Below, one piece after another: positions 39,101-49,485 of a DNA stretch of 64,000 nucleotides. The first letter of the stretch is position 1, and each line of letters starts with the position of its first letter. Source of the DNA: Viscum album (Eukaryota > Streptophyta > Magnoliopsida > Santalales > Viscaceae). The stretch is taken from assembly GCA_963277665.1 (NCBI GenBank), contig OY728143.1:229949591-230013590 (forward strand). Direction: 5' to 3'. The position numbers and the translations under genes are program-made. The notes below the pieces were generated by a model that ran no database searches, was not told the DNA's origin, and worked only from the letters and a program-made list of their open reading frames with translations.

Positions 39101-41242
39101 TTTAATTATAAGATCAGGTCCTGGAAGCATCAGTGATACTCTTCTAAATATTTATAAGTATTGGATAACTTTTTGATATTTTTTAATGTATATATTATTT
39201 TTTTATTAAAAGAAATATATTTCTAGATAATGGAATGTGAATGCGGCTACAACGCAATTACTGCTACGGGTAATCACTCTGAACTAATATAAAGGATTTT
39301 AAAGCGATAATAACTAATTAGTTTAGAGAGAAAATAAATCAAATGACCATGGATTACCAAGGATTGAATAAAGGATTCATAGGTTCACCAAAAATATCAA
39401 ATTTTAAAAACAAATCTTTCATATGGGAAGAAATATTCACAATGAACTTTTCATATCATATATTTTCTATATAGTCTTGACTATTTTGGTTTTAGTAATT
39501 GGATGAAACAATATCAAGAAAATGAAACTAAGAACTATATGTTTCTAGATACTAATATGTTTTATAACTGAATAAAAGAGTATACAGTCATGGTTACGAA
39601 AATTATAATATGCTTTTTTATGTTAGAAAATGCATGTTTCATAGTCTTACATAATTTATTAAGAATTATATTCTCAATAACTCCTAGATATCTTCATTTC
39701 TGAGTGAAATTTAACGATGACATTATGGAATATTCAATATTTTAGTGTGGATTTTTTGAATCATCTAAGCATTTTATCTATAGTACATCATTAAGGGAAT
39801 AAAAACATATATTAAATGGTATCAGTTACAATGAGAAGATATTTTATTTCAGGGTAATAATTTCCAAGATTACAAACGAATAACACACGATTTAGTGCTA
39901 GACATACTTTATGATTAGTATACTATCAATGTGGAGTTAATAAAGTGGTAATTTATATTGGGAAATGTGTTAAACAATTTTTGAAATGATTAATTATTTA
40001 TTAAAGAAGTAATACTAGATATTATTTGTGTTTTCTATCTAATATTTGGGATTACGATTTATTGTTACTTATGTTTGAAATTAACTATTAATGGTAACTA
40101 CTATTTTTTCTTAAATATAATGTTTATTTTTATATATTATATAATAGCATTATGGATTATATGGTCACGAGACTCAAATATTCATTAGTAAATGCATGTT
40201 ATTAAATATATATGATCTTGGTATATATATAAGGGTATATGATTATATGAATGATTAGTGTCATTTTAGGAGGGATAAACTGGGGTTTGAAAGCATATAC
40301 CTCAATGATTATTGGGTTTAGAAATTTTTTAGAAAAAATATAGTAATTTGGGATCTATATTTTCTTGAATGTCTAAACTATTATGAAAATCCAGCTCAAC
40401 ATAACCTTGATTAATCCAACAACAATATATGTTGAACTGAGAGTTATATAAGTTTAGATGATTTTAATAGAAGTGAAAGAGTATTTTTTACTGGATTACT
40501 TGATAGAAATGTTTATGTTATATTTTCATATGGTTATTTATGATAATTAGCTTATAATTATTGTTACTCATATTAACAATTTTTTATTTTAGTAATTTCA
40601 TGAACAAGAAGGAACCGTGGTTGTGAGGGATAATGTGGAAATTATATCATAAAACAACTCAAAAAATGGTATATGGAGTCATATATCTTTTTATTATTCA
40701 AGTATAGATATGGATAAGTATTATAAAAAAATTTAACAGATTCTAATTCCTATACACACAAAATGGAAATGTTTGGAATCTGAAGAATGATTAAGTAGTT
40801 AAGAAGATGAGGAAAAAATAGACAATTTCTTATACAAAAAATGTATTAGAATAAATATGGTAGAATTTTTCTTAATGGTTTGGGTAACTTATATATATGT
40901 GTATATATATTTCCTCAAAATTGAATGACTAAAATAGATATAGAGGTTATAAAAAATTATATTCTTTAACTATAATACTGTTTGGAAAATTTTGAATCAA
41001 TGTCCCAATCTAAGATCTAATAAGGTATATTGTTACAAACTACCGTGTAAACAAGGAATAGATAATGAAACTAATATTAATTATTCAGATAGTGATTTTT
41101 CACTTAATATCTTATAGTTTCCTATTTCATATACATTTTCAAAATCTAATTTATATTGAGTTACAAATAAAAGAAACTATTTTTGTGATAATAATATTAA
41201 TCCTCTTCAAGGACTGCGGGAAGTTATTAATTTTGGATATAG
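36101..41242 (+). mobile_element. Interior of very old gypsy element, upstream of element 1
   Basis: The interior is inferred from the flanking LTR pair, and the plus strand from the polypurine tract next to the LTR at 51420. I could not identify gag or pol motifs by eye in this AT-rich, heavily decayed stretch; ORFs at 37286 and 41065 show nothing recognisable. A short GC-richer island at about 39238-39275 (contains GGCTACAACGCAATTACTGC) is unexplained. Confidence 0.35.
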
Positions 41243-41247
41243 ATCTA
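41243..41247. repeat. Target-site duplication of element 1, left (ATCTA)
   Basis: The five bases ATCTA directly before the LTR start TGTAAGAACCC are repeated exactly after the other LTR end at 51210-51214. A 5-bp duplication is the usual Ty3/gypsy footprint, so element 1 still sits at its original insertion site. Confidence 0.9.
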
Positions 41248-41315
41248 TGTAAGAACCCATATTTTCATTTTCAGGTATGCCATTCCTTTTCCTGGAGTTT
41301 TTGGAAGTTTTTTAA

Positions 41316-41490
41316 GTACACACCGTGTACTATATGAGTACACGCCGTGTACTTTTTTGCCACTAGAGGCCGTGTGCTGGCCGTGTCTGGGCCACACACA
41401 CAGTGTGTAGGGGTGATGCAGAGGCCACTTAAAGTGGAGTACGAAAAAGCTGAGTACACTCCATGTACCCCAGAAGTACACGCCGTGTAC
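41316..41490. repeat. Palindromes GTACACGCCGTGTAC in 5' LTR
   Basis: GTACACACCGTGTAC at 41316-41330, then perfect-armed GTACACGCCGTGTAC at 41338-41352 and 41476-41490. Arms GTACAC and GTGTAC are exact complements around a 3-base centre. Related strings GGCCGTGTGCTGGCCGTGT and CACACACACAGTGTGTAG lie between. The same motif is arrayed in the leader at 43866-44482. Confidence 0.8.
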
Positions 41491-42164
41491 TTGTTTTTCA
41501 TTAAAAGGACTAGGTTCACGCCTGACGAACAGAACTCACTTCTTCTTCAGGTTCTTCATTCGAGAGAACCCGTACAGCCTCAGAACTTCTCCAAGCCCCT
41601 GCGCCTCCGTCCATTCTTCGAATCGTCCACCCTCGATTGCATTGGAACTGCATCGGTAAACTCTTCCTTCTCCTAGATCTTTGTTTTCCAATTTTCCCTC
41701 TTTCTCAGATTATCCTGGGTTTAGAGTTTTGGACGTTTTCTCAGATCTTCGACGTTCTAAGGAGAATCAATCATCGCAGTTCAAGTATATCGATCTCCTA
41801 GCATCAAGGTAACTGGTTTGTGCCTTTCTGTAGGAAGTCTTTGAATATTTTGTGCAATTACACCAATTCCCTTGAACGGGGTATTGTGTGTTTCTTATTT
41901 CGGCCCCTGTTGTTTGCCTGGTTTGCTTGATTGCTTGAGTAGAGGTAAATTCTTGTGAATAGTGTAATTTCACTATGCTCTGGATGTTTATCCATGCATG
42001 TTTTGCGTGTTAGGCGTTTTTCCAGTTGCCATGCCTAGTTGTAGGATAGTAGAACTGTTGTACTATTATGCTGTTGTGACTTAGAATGATAGCCAAGTAG
42101 TTCTTGAGGTTTACATGGGGCGATACACATGCTATGCATGTTTGTTTTACATAGGGATGTGAGA

Positions 42165-42495
42165 ACCTAGTGTAGTGGACCATAGACAGAATGGATGTAA
42201 GGGCTTCTCCAGAGTGTCTTATTAATTCGATGTGAGACCAAAGGAGGAATTGACGATGAGTGCTTCCTCAGAGACTCTATAGTTCCTCGACGCGGGCCAC
42301 AGGGGGAATGAGACATTGAGTGCTTCACCAGAGTTCCTTTAGTACGATATGAGACTATAGGGGGAATTGATAGTGAGTGCTACCTTAAAGAGTCTATTCT
42401 TCAGCTGAACCAGAGGGGTGAACTGTGTGTACCTCCAGAGGGTTGCCAGTACTTTTCGGTTGAACCATAAGGGTATGGATGTGAGAACTACCCAG
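42165..42495. repeat. Degenerate tandem repeat, about 57-bp unit, in 5' LTR
   Basis: About five units, each opening with a version of GAGTGCTTCCTCAGAGAGTC and containing GATATGAGACTATAGGGGGA, start near 42208, 42268, 42325 and 42379 with weaker flanking units. The matching block in the 3' LTR is 50175-50530. It is transcribed if transcription starts upstream in the LTR. Confidence 0.65.
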
Positions 42496-43189
42496 GTGGA
42501 TACCTGTTGTTTTACTTGTTGATTGACTATTACGTGTGTACTTTATATGCTAGACACTGTGGACTGTAGCTGCTGTTTGCTTTCCTGTTTACTACTTCAT
42601 GTACTTTTACTTGCCATGTATTCACTGACTATTAGGCACAGATCTTTAGGTGGTTGCCTACAGGGAACTTATCTCACACCCTGTTTGGGCCATGCTTTTG
42701 GGCCCAAACGGTCTATTTTGTTGCAGGTATAGATAAGGGAAAGAGCCCTTCTACTTCAGGTACTTGACTTGCTGTGGAGCTGGAGAGAATGGGACCAAGT
42801 TATGGCTTGCAATGCTGAGGAGTTTACCTGTTTTCCTTTGCACTTGGTTTAGTATTGTATTTCAGAATTTTTACTTGTTTGGATTCTTTTCTAGACATAT
42901 TTATCAAGCATCATTTTATATATAAGTGTGTGTGCTCCATTTGTTTACTGTTAGTCTTCCGTTGTTTATCGTTTACTCTTGTATGGATGGTTAAGGTTTC
43001 TGCTGTTGTCTATTTGTTTTTCTTCCGCTGTGTACTCTGCCAATAAGGTCATAGTTTCCCCACATTCACATCCGAGGCCCTCGCTGCTAGTCGGAAGCCT
43101 ATGGCATTTGGGGAAATGCGCTTGAGGCCATGTGACCAACCGGGTGCGGGGTGCCTCTGGGTGGCTTTTCGAACCGGGACGTTACAAAG

Positions 43190-43200
43190 TGGTATCTGAG
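43190..43200 (+). promoter_or_regulatory. Primer-binding site of element 1
   Basis: TGGTATCTGAG begins four bases after the LTR end GTTACA. It differs by one base over this stretch from the initiator-Met tRNA complement TGGTATCAGAGC. It primes minus-strand cDNA synthesis. Confidence 0.8.
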
Positions 43201-43865
43201 GGTTTCTATTCTCTTGATTTACTTTTTGGAGCCTTTATCCAGGGATATGATGGATTAGGTACTTGGTATTAAGCTATGCTCGGGAGTAGCTAACCCGTGA
43301 ACAGGGAAAATCCAATCTACCTCACTTATAACAGTTTTCTGGTTTTTCTATGTGACAGTTGATCTGATTTAACCTAGAGTGATTCACATGCTTTGTGTTG
43401 TTATTTTTGTTGATATTGTAGTTCTATTTCTGTCACAACCCAACGAGATGAGGGTATTCCATATCATGCATCATATATGCACTTGTTATAAATCAAATGC
43501 CATGCATTCTTGCCATGCCATATAGGGTGTATTATCAATTGCATGTTGTTGTGATATACGTTGTTTAGATTAGGCATGATGTTATGATATATGTTTTTAT
43601 AGAATCCCTGTCATTTTATAGAGAGGTTATTTGTATTGTACGTTGCTTAAATAAACGCCAAATTTTGGTTTTTGAGGTGTTATGGCCCCTCATGAATCAG
43701 AACTTGGTGGATCCTTGACTTTGTTCCCTTATATATGATATGAAAGAGATGACAAGATTTGATCCATAGGGAGTATGGGACCTCACAGATCATAATTTGA
43801 CACCTTCTTGCTTGTTTTCAGTATTTTCTGGGCTTCAGTGCAGTTTCAGAGCTACTGCCCAGAAA
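43201..43865 (+). other. Element 1 untranslated leader, upstream part
   Basis: Non-coding sequence between the primer-binding site and the palindrome array. It contains repeated CATGC-rich text (for example ATGCCATGCATTCTTGCC at about 43499) but no ORF that I recognise. In related plant elements this region can carry packaging signals; nothing here proves that. Confidence 0.5.
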
Positions 43866-44482
43866 AACTCAGAATACATGGCGTACACTTTATATATACA
43901 AGCCGTGTAGTTTTTAAACCATGTCACTGACTGTGTGAGAAGAAAAACGGTTTGTGAAAAATCTCCAGGAACATGCTGTGTACGGTAGATACACGCCGTG
44001 TAGTAGTCAGTCGTGTACCCGGCCGTGTCACTAACAACACAGGTCGGGGAAGATCGTGTAATACACGCCGTGTTTTGTATGAACATTCTATGTATCCTTA
44101 TTCTAGGTACGCAGCCGTGTCATGAACAACATGGGATAGTGTTATCTCCTCATATATACGTCGTGTTTGTTCGGAACATGCCGTTTAAGGGTCAGACGTG
44201 TACCCAACCATGTCACCAACAAAACGGGTCGGGAAAAATCTTCAAGTACACGCCGTGTTTTTTCGGAACACGCCGTGTAGTCTCAGACATGTAACTGGCT
44301 GTGTAACTAACAACACGGGTCGTTGAAACCCTGTCTACTACACGCCGTGTCCACTGGGAACACGCCGTGTAGTCTCAGTTTAAGAAGACCATGTGGGTTA
44401 GCCGTGCAAGGAGACTCGTGCATGGTAATAGAGTTAAGTACACACCATGTAGAGTTTATACACGCCGTGTAGTCATGTTTTG
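43866..44482. repeat. Tandem array of ACACGCCGTGT palindromes, about 92-bp period
   Basis: About six to seven units start near 43874, 43968, 44062, 44154, 44245, 44339 and 44438. Each carries one or two versions of ACACGCCGTGT, often as a pair about 20 bp apart (44248 and 44268; 44341 and 44361), then TAGTCTCAG and, in most units, CAACACGGGTCG. The array lies 680-1300 bp after the primer-binding site and ends about 100 bp before the gag start. The same palindrome sits in both LTRs. It would be present in the genomic RNA, where each palindrome could form a hairpin or pair with another copy. Function unknown. Confidence 0.75.
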
Positions 44483-44582
44483 TAAAACTTGAGTGTTTCA
44501 GTCTCCTATTTCTGTTTTGTACTCCTTTTTTCTTTGTCCTTGATATTATTGTTCTAAGGTATTCTTTTGATCTTTCATATCT

Positions 44583-45560
44583 ATGCCTCCGAGACGTCCT
44601 CTGGTTGTACATCAGTTTTAGGATAGTGATCATACGCTAGATATGGCTGATCAGGGACGTCCTGCTGATCCTCCAGTCATGCATACCTTGGCACCGACTA
44701 TCATACCTATTGCAGGTGCTGATGCGCAGTTTAGGGAAGGCTTTATGAGGATGAAGCATACCCTTCAGGGAGCATCGCCTCCTACCACGACTATGGATGA
44801 CTTGACACGGGCTTTCCAGTAGTAGCATCCTCCTACTTTCTCAGGGGAAGGAGGACCACAGGCAGCAGAGTCATGGCTGGAAGCCATGCTGACTATCTTT
44901 GAGAATATAGAAATGCCTCTTGAGAGGTGGGTCAAGCTATCTACCTATATTCTATGAGACTCTGCCAATAGGTGGTGGGACATGATCTTACAGGCGGGCC
45001 ATCAGCAGGTTATGGCTTGGTAGGAGTTCCAGCTCATGTTTTACGACTACTTCTACCCAGATAACCTGAAAGCCGATCAAGCCCGGGATCTCACGAATCT
45101 AGAGTAGGGTACTCTTTCTGTTATGGAGTATTCCTCTCATTTCACCGAGCTGCAGCGTTTCACACCTCTCTGGGGTGAAGGTGGGATGTTCTTAGCAAGG
45201 AAGTTTGAGAATGGTCTCAGGCGGTAGATCCGATCGCAAGTGAATATATTCCAGTTTACTTCCATCATTTCCATCGTCTACCAGGCATTGATTGCGGAGA
45301 GAAATCTGAGAGACTCCGGAGCTGTGAGCCAGGGCTGTTCTGCTTCCAGAGCTAGTATTCTTCTATTTGATAGCAGGAAGCACCATAGAGAGTCTACACA
45401 CGCTGATCCAAGGAGGAGAGATACATATTCAGGTAGCCAGGTAGTATGCTAATAGTGTGGAAGGGCAAGGCACACGAGGCCGCAGTGACAGAGAGAGTGG
45501 AGTGCTGATATTGCAGCAAGATGGGTCACCTTCAGCGTTTCTGCCAGGATTTCTTATTAG
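44583..45560 (+). pseudogene. gag: Element 1 gag (broken)
   Basis: The start codon at 44583 opens MPPRRP, typical of plant chromovirus Gag. The core shows HPPTFSGEGG at about 44830, then ESWLEAMLTIFENIEMP and NRWWDM, and MEYSSHFTELQRF at about 45124. These are the conserved retrotransposon Gag blocks. Two CCHC zinc knuckles follow at about 45450-45545. The first (spacing kept, two cysteines visible, the last replaced by TGA) is in the gag frame, and the second (C, YC, SKMGH, FC) is two frames on, so a frameshift lies between them. In-frame stops in gag are TAG and TGA with one TAA next to a TAG at 45450; nearly all are explained by CAG, CAA or CGA changing at the C. Gag normally forms the particle and binds RNA through the zinc knuckles. 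Confidence 0.8.
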
Positions 45561-45819
45561 TAGCTGGTGACGGGGGTTCTTCCATGAATCCTCATTCAAG
45601 AGTATCACAACCAGTTACTCACTAGTCGGGGAACTGGAGTTCATCAGGCCGTTCGGGCTGAGGTGGAGGTCAAGGCCGTGGCGGACAGTCCCCAGTCTTT
45701 CAGTGTCAGCAGGGAGGATCAGCTTAGAGTGGTCAGGCAGGGTCACAAGGCCACAGAGCAGGCCGGACTTTTGCAGTGGAGTAGACCTATCAGGATCAGG
45801 ACCCTGGACCTTCTGCAGT

Positions 45820-46110
45820 TCGAGGTACAATCTTAGTAGCCTCAGTTTTGTCTTCAGCTTTTTTCGATACTGGTGCTACGCATAGCTTTATCTCTGTTGT
45901 TCTTGTGGAGATCCTTGGGTTCTGTATAGTTTCTTCTGCCAACTTGTTGACACTAGAAACACCTTTGGGGACGAGTAAATCTAGTGTACATCAGTACAGA
46001 TAGTGACCTCTCAAGGTTGCAGGGTATCGTTTCTTATGAGATCTCTATGTCCTAGAGATGATAGGCTATGATTTCATTCTCGAGATGGAATGGTTGGTTT
46101 CCTTCTAGGG
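45820..46110 (+). pseudogene. Element 1 aspartic protease (broken)
   Basis: The catalytic loop reads FDTGATHSF at 45863-45889, with the DTG triad intact, followed about 200 bp later by GYDFILEMEWL (about 46064-46096), where related proteases have ILGMDWL. It lies in the same frame as the following reverse transcriptase (two frames from gag). Stops occur before and after the loop, so no continuous protein is made. It would cut the Gag-Pol polyprotein. Confidence 0.75.
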
Positions 46111-46289
46111 AGTCGTCAACTATTATTGCCGTAGGGTGAGTTTCATTTCACCAGAGGGTGAATCCTTTCTTCATATAGGAGAATGGGATGTTCAAGAGAG
46201 TCGAGCAGGACTCGAGAATCCGGGGCTAGGAAGGGTTATGGCCTAGATTGCTAGTCTTTATCTGGATGATTAGGTGACTTCACAGTTAT

Positions 46290-47640
46290 ACTTTCATCCA
46301 GTGGTGGATCGTTTCAGGGATATCTTTCTAGAGTACTATTCAGGTTTTCCTCCAGAGCGTGAGGTAGACGTTTCTATTGAGCTCATTCTAGGAGTGAAAC
46401 CGGTGTCCATTCCTCCTTATAGGATGTCTACACCTGAGTTTCTATAGCTCAAGAAGCAGTTGGAGGAGTTGCAGGCAAAGGGTTTCATCCGACCCAGTAC
46501 TTCTCCTTAGGGTTCGCCTGTCTTGTTTGTGAAGAAGGAAGACGGTACCCTTAGGCTCTGTGTGGATTATCGGAAGCTGAACCAGTTGACGGTCAAGCAC
46601 CGATATCCCTTTCCAAGGATTGATGATCTTTTCGATCAGCTTCGGGGAGCCCGAGTGTTCTCAAAGATCTATTTGAGGTCCGGTTATCATCAGTTGCTCA
46701 TTAGACCATCAGATACACCTCTAACAGCCTTCAGAAGTAGGTATGGTCTCTACGAGTATACGGTTATGCCATTCGGTCTCATGAATGCGCCAGTAGTTTT
46801 CATGGCACTGTTGAACCAAGTGTTCCATCCTTACTTGGATTCCTTCATCGTGGTATTTGTGGATGATATATTGGTGTACTCTCACACTCGACACGACCAT
46901 GCTACCCACCTTGAGATCATTCTGTGTACACTGAGAGAGCATCGACTTTATGATAAACTCTCGAAGTGCCACTTTTGGATGGATCAGATTCACGTCTTGG
47001 GTCACATCATCTCAAGGGCAGGAGTATCTGTGGACCCCAAGAAAGTGAGAGTTGTAGTTTCCAGGGAGCACCTGAAGACCGTTTTTGAGGTATGGAGTTT
47101 CCTAGGGCTGGCTGGATACTACAAACGCTTAATTCAAGACTTTTCATGCCTAGCAGCACCATTGACAGGTCTGACCAAGAAGGGGGCGAATTTCTTATGG
47201 TTAGATTCTTGTGAGTCATCCCTTCAGGAGTTGAAGGGAAGGATGACGTCAGCACCGATAATAGTCTTGCTAGATCCAGGTAAGAGCTATACTGTTTTTG
47301 TGATGCTTCAAGTATCGGGCTGGGCGCTATGCTTATGCAGGGAGATGGAGTTGTTGTGTACGGGTCTTGACAGTTGAGGCCACATGAGAAGAACTACCAG
47401 ACACACGATCTGGAGTTGGCAGCTGTTGTTCATGACTTGCTCTGTTGGAGACATTACCTTCTGGGAGAGTACTTTGTGGTTTTCACTGACCAAAAGAGTC
47501 TCAAGTACATCTTCACTCAGCATGATCTAAATCTGAGACATCGCAGGTGGGTTGAGTATCTTCAGTCTTTTGATTTCTAACATGCCTATACATCGGGAAA
47601 GGGAAACGTAGTGGCAGATGCGTTGAGAAAGAGAACTCAG
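46290..47640 (+). pseudogene. Element 1 reverse transcriptase and RNase H (broken)
   Basis: An open stretch at 46523-47377 carries the RT core: [26 protein letters not shown], the catalytic FVDD at 46856-46867, and [10 protein letters not shown]. The first catalytic Asp is lost: codon 46670-46672 is TAT (Tyr) in [11 protein letters not shown] where the family has Asp, so the enzyme would be inactive. At about 47300 the frame slips by one base. In the new frame RNase H continues with [12 protein letters not shown], an in-frame [28 protein letters not shown] and, after TAA at 47578, GNVVADAL at about 47608. Two TAG stops (46447 and 46508) precede the open stretch. Confidence 0.85.
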
Positions 47641-49200
47641 ATTCAGATAGTTCAGGAGGCCAATAATGAGTGGCAGCTTATGGCTCTGTTCTCAGAGATG
47701 CATCTGGAGGTGCACGACAAACATGGATAGACTCACCTATCTTCTATAGCTGTTACCTCTACACTTCTTGGTCGAGTATAGATGAGATAGCTATCAGACT
47801 CAGAAGGCTTAGTCATGAGGGAGAGTGTGTCAGGAGAGGACCCTCTTCTTGGATGGACAGTGGGCGAGGATGAGATCTTGCATTTCTAGGGACGCGTATG
47901 GGTGCCAGTAGACATACGTGAGGTGCTGATGCGGGATTTTCATTCCTCAGTTTGGGAAGTTCATCCTGGCATAACCAAGATGTATCGAGATCTTCATCGC
48001 CAGTACTGGTGGCCAGGTATGAAGAGAGATGTTGTTGGTTCCGTCTTGAGGTGTTCTACTTGTCAGCAGGTGAAGGTAGAGCATCAACGACCAGAAAGCC
48101 TTTTACAATAGTTACCCATTTCTAAGTGGAAGTGGAATGATGTCGCGATGGACTTCGTGACCGGATTTCCGAGGTCAACTCGAGGGAACGATGCTGTTTG
48201 GGTTGTCATCGACAGGATTATGAAGGTTTCTCACTTCTTACCATTCAAGGAGACCTTCAGTGTTGATGATCTGGGACAACTAAACATCCGATAGACTGTA
48301 CGTCTGCATGGAATTCCACACCCCATTGTTTCAGATAGGGATGTGCGCTTTACTTCTTGGTCTTGGAAAGGGCTTCAGAGGGCTTTGGGTACATAGGTAC
48401 TTTTGAGTACAGCATACCATCCCAAGACAGATGGCCAGTCCGAGCGTACTATCTAGGTGCTTTAGGATATGCTCTGAGCTTGAATTCTAGACATTGGTTG
48501 TTCTTGGGAGAAGCATATCCCTCTTGTGGAGTTCGCCTACAACAATAGTTTTCAAGCGACTATTCAGATGGAACCTTACAAGGCTTTGTACGGTAGGCCA
48601 TGCCGATCACCTTTATGCTAGATGGAGGCAGGAGAGGCAGCTTTACAGGGACCTCATCTTGTTCAGGAGACCTCAGAGCAGATAGAGTTTATTCGAAAGA
48701 GTATTGCTACAACACAGTCTCGACAGAAGTCTTATACTGATCAGCCGAGACGACCTCCAGAGTTCGAGGTTGGGGATAAGGTTTTCCTGCGTGTCGCACC
48801 AAGGTTGGGACACAAGAGGATTCGGATATAGGGTATGCTTTCACCATGGAAAATCAGGCCATTTGAGGTATTAGAGAGAGTTGGCCCGGTTGCCTATCGG
48901 TTGCAGTAACCTCAGAGGTACCGGGCCATGCACGACGTCTTCCACGTCTCTCAGCTCTGACGTTACATTTCAGACACATCTCATGTCCTTCAGCCCGAGG
49001 AGGTTGAGCTCAAAGAGGATTCATCTTTTGAGGAGAATCCTATCTGGATTGTCGATCGTAGTAAGAAGGTTCTCCATGGCCGGTCTATTCCTCTAGTATG
49101 AGTGCTATGGCAGCACATGCGAGTGCAGGATGAAACATGGGAGAGGGAGGCCGATCTATGATCACAGTGGCCGGAGCTGTTCATGGTTTCTTCTTCTACG
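47641..49200 (+). pseudogene. Element 1 integrase and chromodomain (broken)
   Basis: One frame carries the whole region. The zinc-binding HHCC part is intact at about 47938-48075 (FHSSVWEVHPGITKMY, then CSTCQQVK). The catalytic core shows MDFVTGFP (first Asp), [10 protein letters not shown] (second Asp) and TDGQSERTI (Glu). Next come MEPYKALYGRPC and the GPVAYRL block, then a chromodomain-type tail, PIWIVDRSKK, GRSIPLV, a stop, and ETWEREADL, ending WPELF at about 49180. A chromodomain guides insertion to marked chromatin. Stops at 48112, 48292, 48391, 48451, 48619, 48830, 48908 and others break the frame, mostly TAG and TGA. The third catalytic residue and the HHCC are undamaged, so decay came mainly by nonsense changes. 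Confidence 0.85.
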
Positions 49201-49233
49201 CCTCACTAGGGAAATTCGGGGACAAATTTCATT

Positions 49234-49246
49234 AAGTGAGAATGTT
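49234..49246 (+). promoter_or_regulatory. Element 1 polypurine tract region
   Basis: AAGTGAGAATGTT directly precedes the 3' LTR, after TTCGGGGACAAATTTC. This corresponds to the AAGTGGGGAGAA-type tract next to chromovirus LTRs; two of the Gs have been lost. The LTR start is set at 49247 because it matches 41248 (TGTAAGAACCC). Confidence 0.6.
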
Positions 49247-49332
49247 TGTAAGAACCCGGATCTTTGTTTTCAGGTATGTCTTTCCTTTTCCTAGAGTTTT
49301 TGAGAAAAGAGGAGTTTCTGGAAATTTTTGAT

Positions 49333-49485
49333 GTACACGCCGTGTACTTTATGAGTACACGCCGTGTACTCCTTTACCGCTCGAGGCCGTGTGCTGGCCG
49401 TGTCCGGAGCACACACATGGTGTGTAGGGGTGATGTGGTGGCCGCTTAAAGCAGAGTACGGAAAATCCGAGTACACACCGTGTAC
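49333..49485. repeat. Palindromes GTACACGCCGTGTAC in 3' LTR
   Basis: Exact GTACACGCCGTGTAC at 49333-49347 and 49355-49369 and GTACACACCGTGTAC at 49471-49485. The first copy is exact here but carries one change in the 5' LTR, whereas the third is exact in the 5' LTR and altered here. A decayed fourth (TGTATAGGCCATGTAC) follows at 49491. Confidence 0.8.

Larger units (their letters stand above)
41248..43186 (+). repeat. Element 1 5' LTR (1939 bp)
   Basis: It begins TGTAAGAACCC and ends GGGACGTTACA, the same termini as the copy at 49247-51209. Substitutions and small indels between the two are frequent enough to show a long time since insertion. It contains GTACACGCCGTGTAC-type palindromes early on (41316-41490) and a roughly 57-bp tandem block (42165-42495). 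No convincing TATA box was found; CATTAAAAGG at about 41498 is a weak candidate. Confidence 0.9.

Noticed and set aside
43866..44482. CRISPR-like array
   Set aside because: Unit spacing is regular, but units are diverged along their whole length, there are no unique spacers, and the setting is a plant retrotransposon leader.
44013..44633. ORFs of 93 and 108 residues over the leader array
   Set aside because: They are produced by the 92-bp repeats and overlap the known untranslated leader; no start context or domain supports them.
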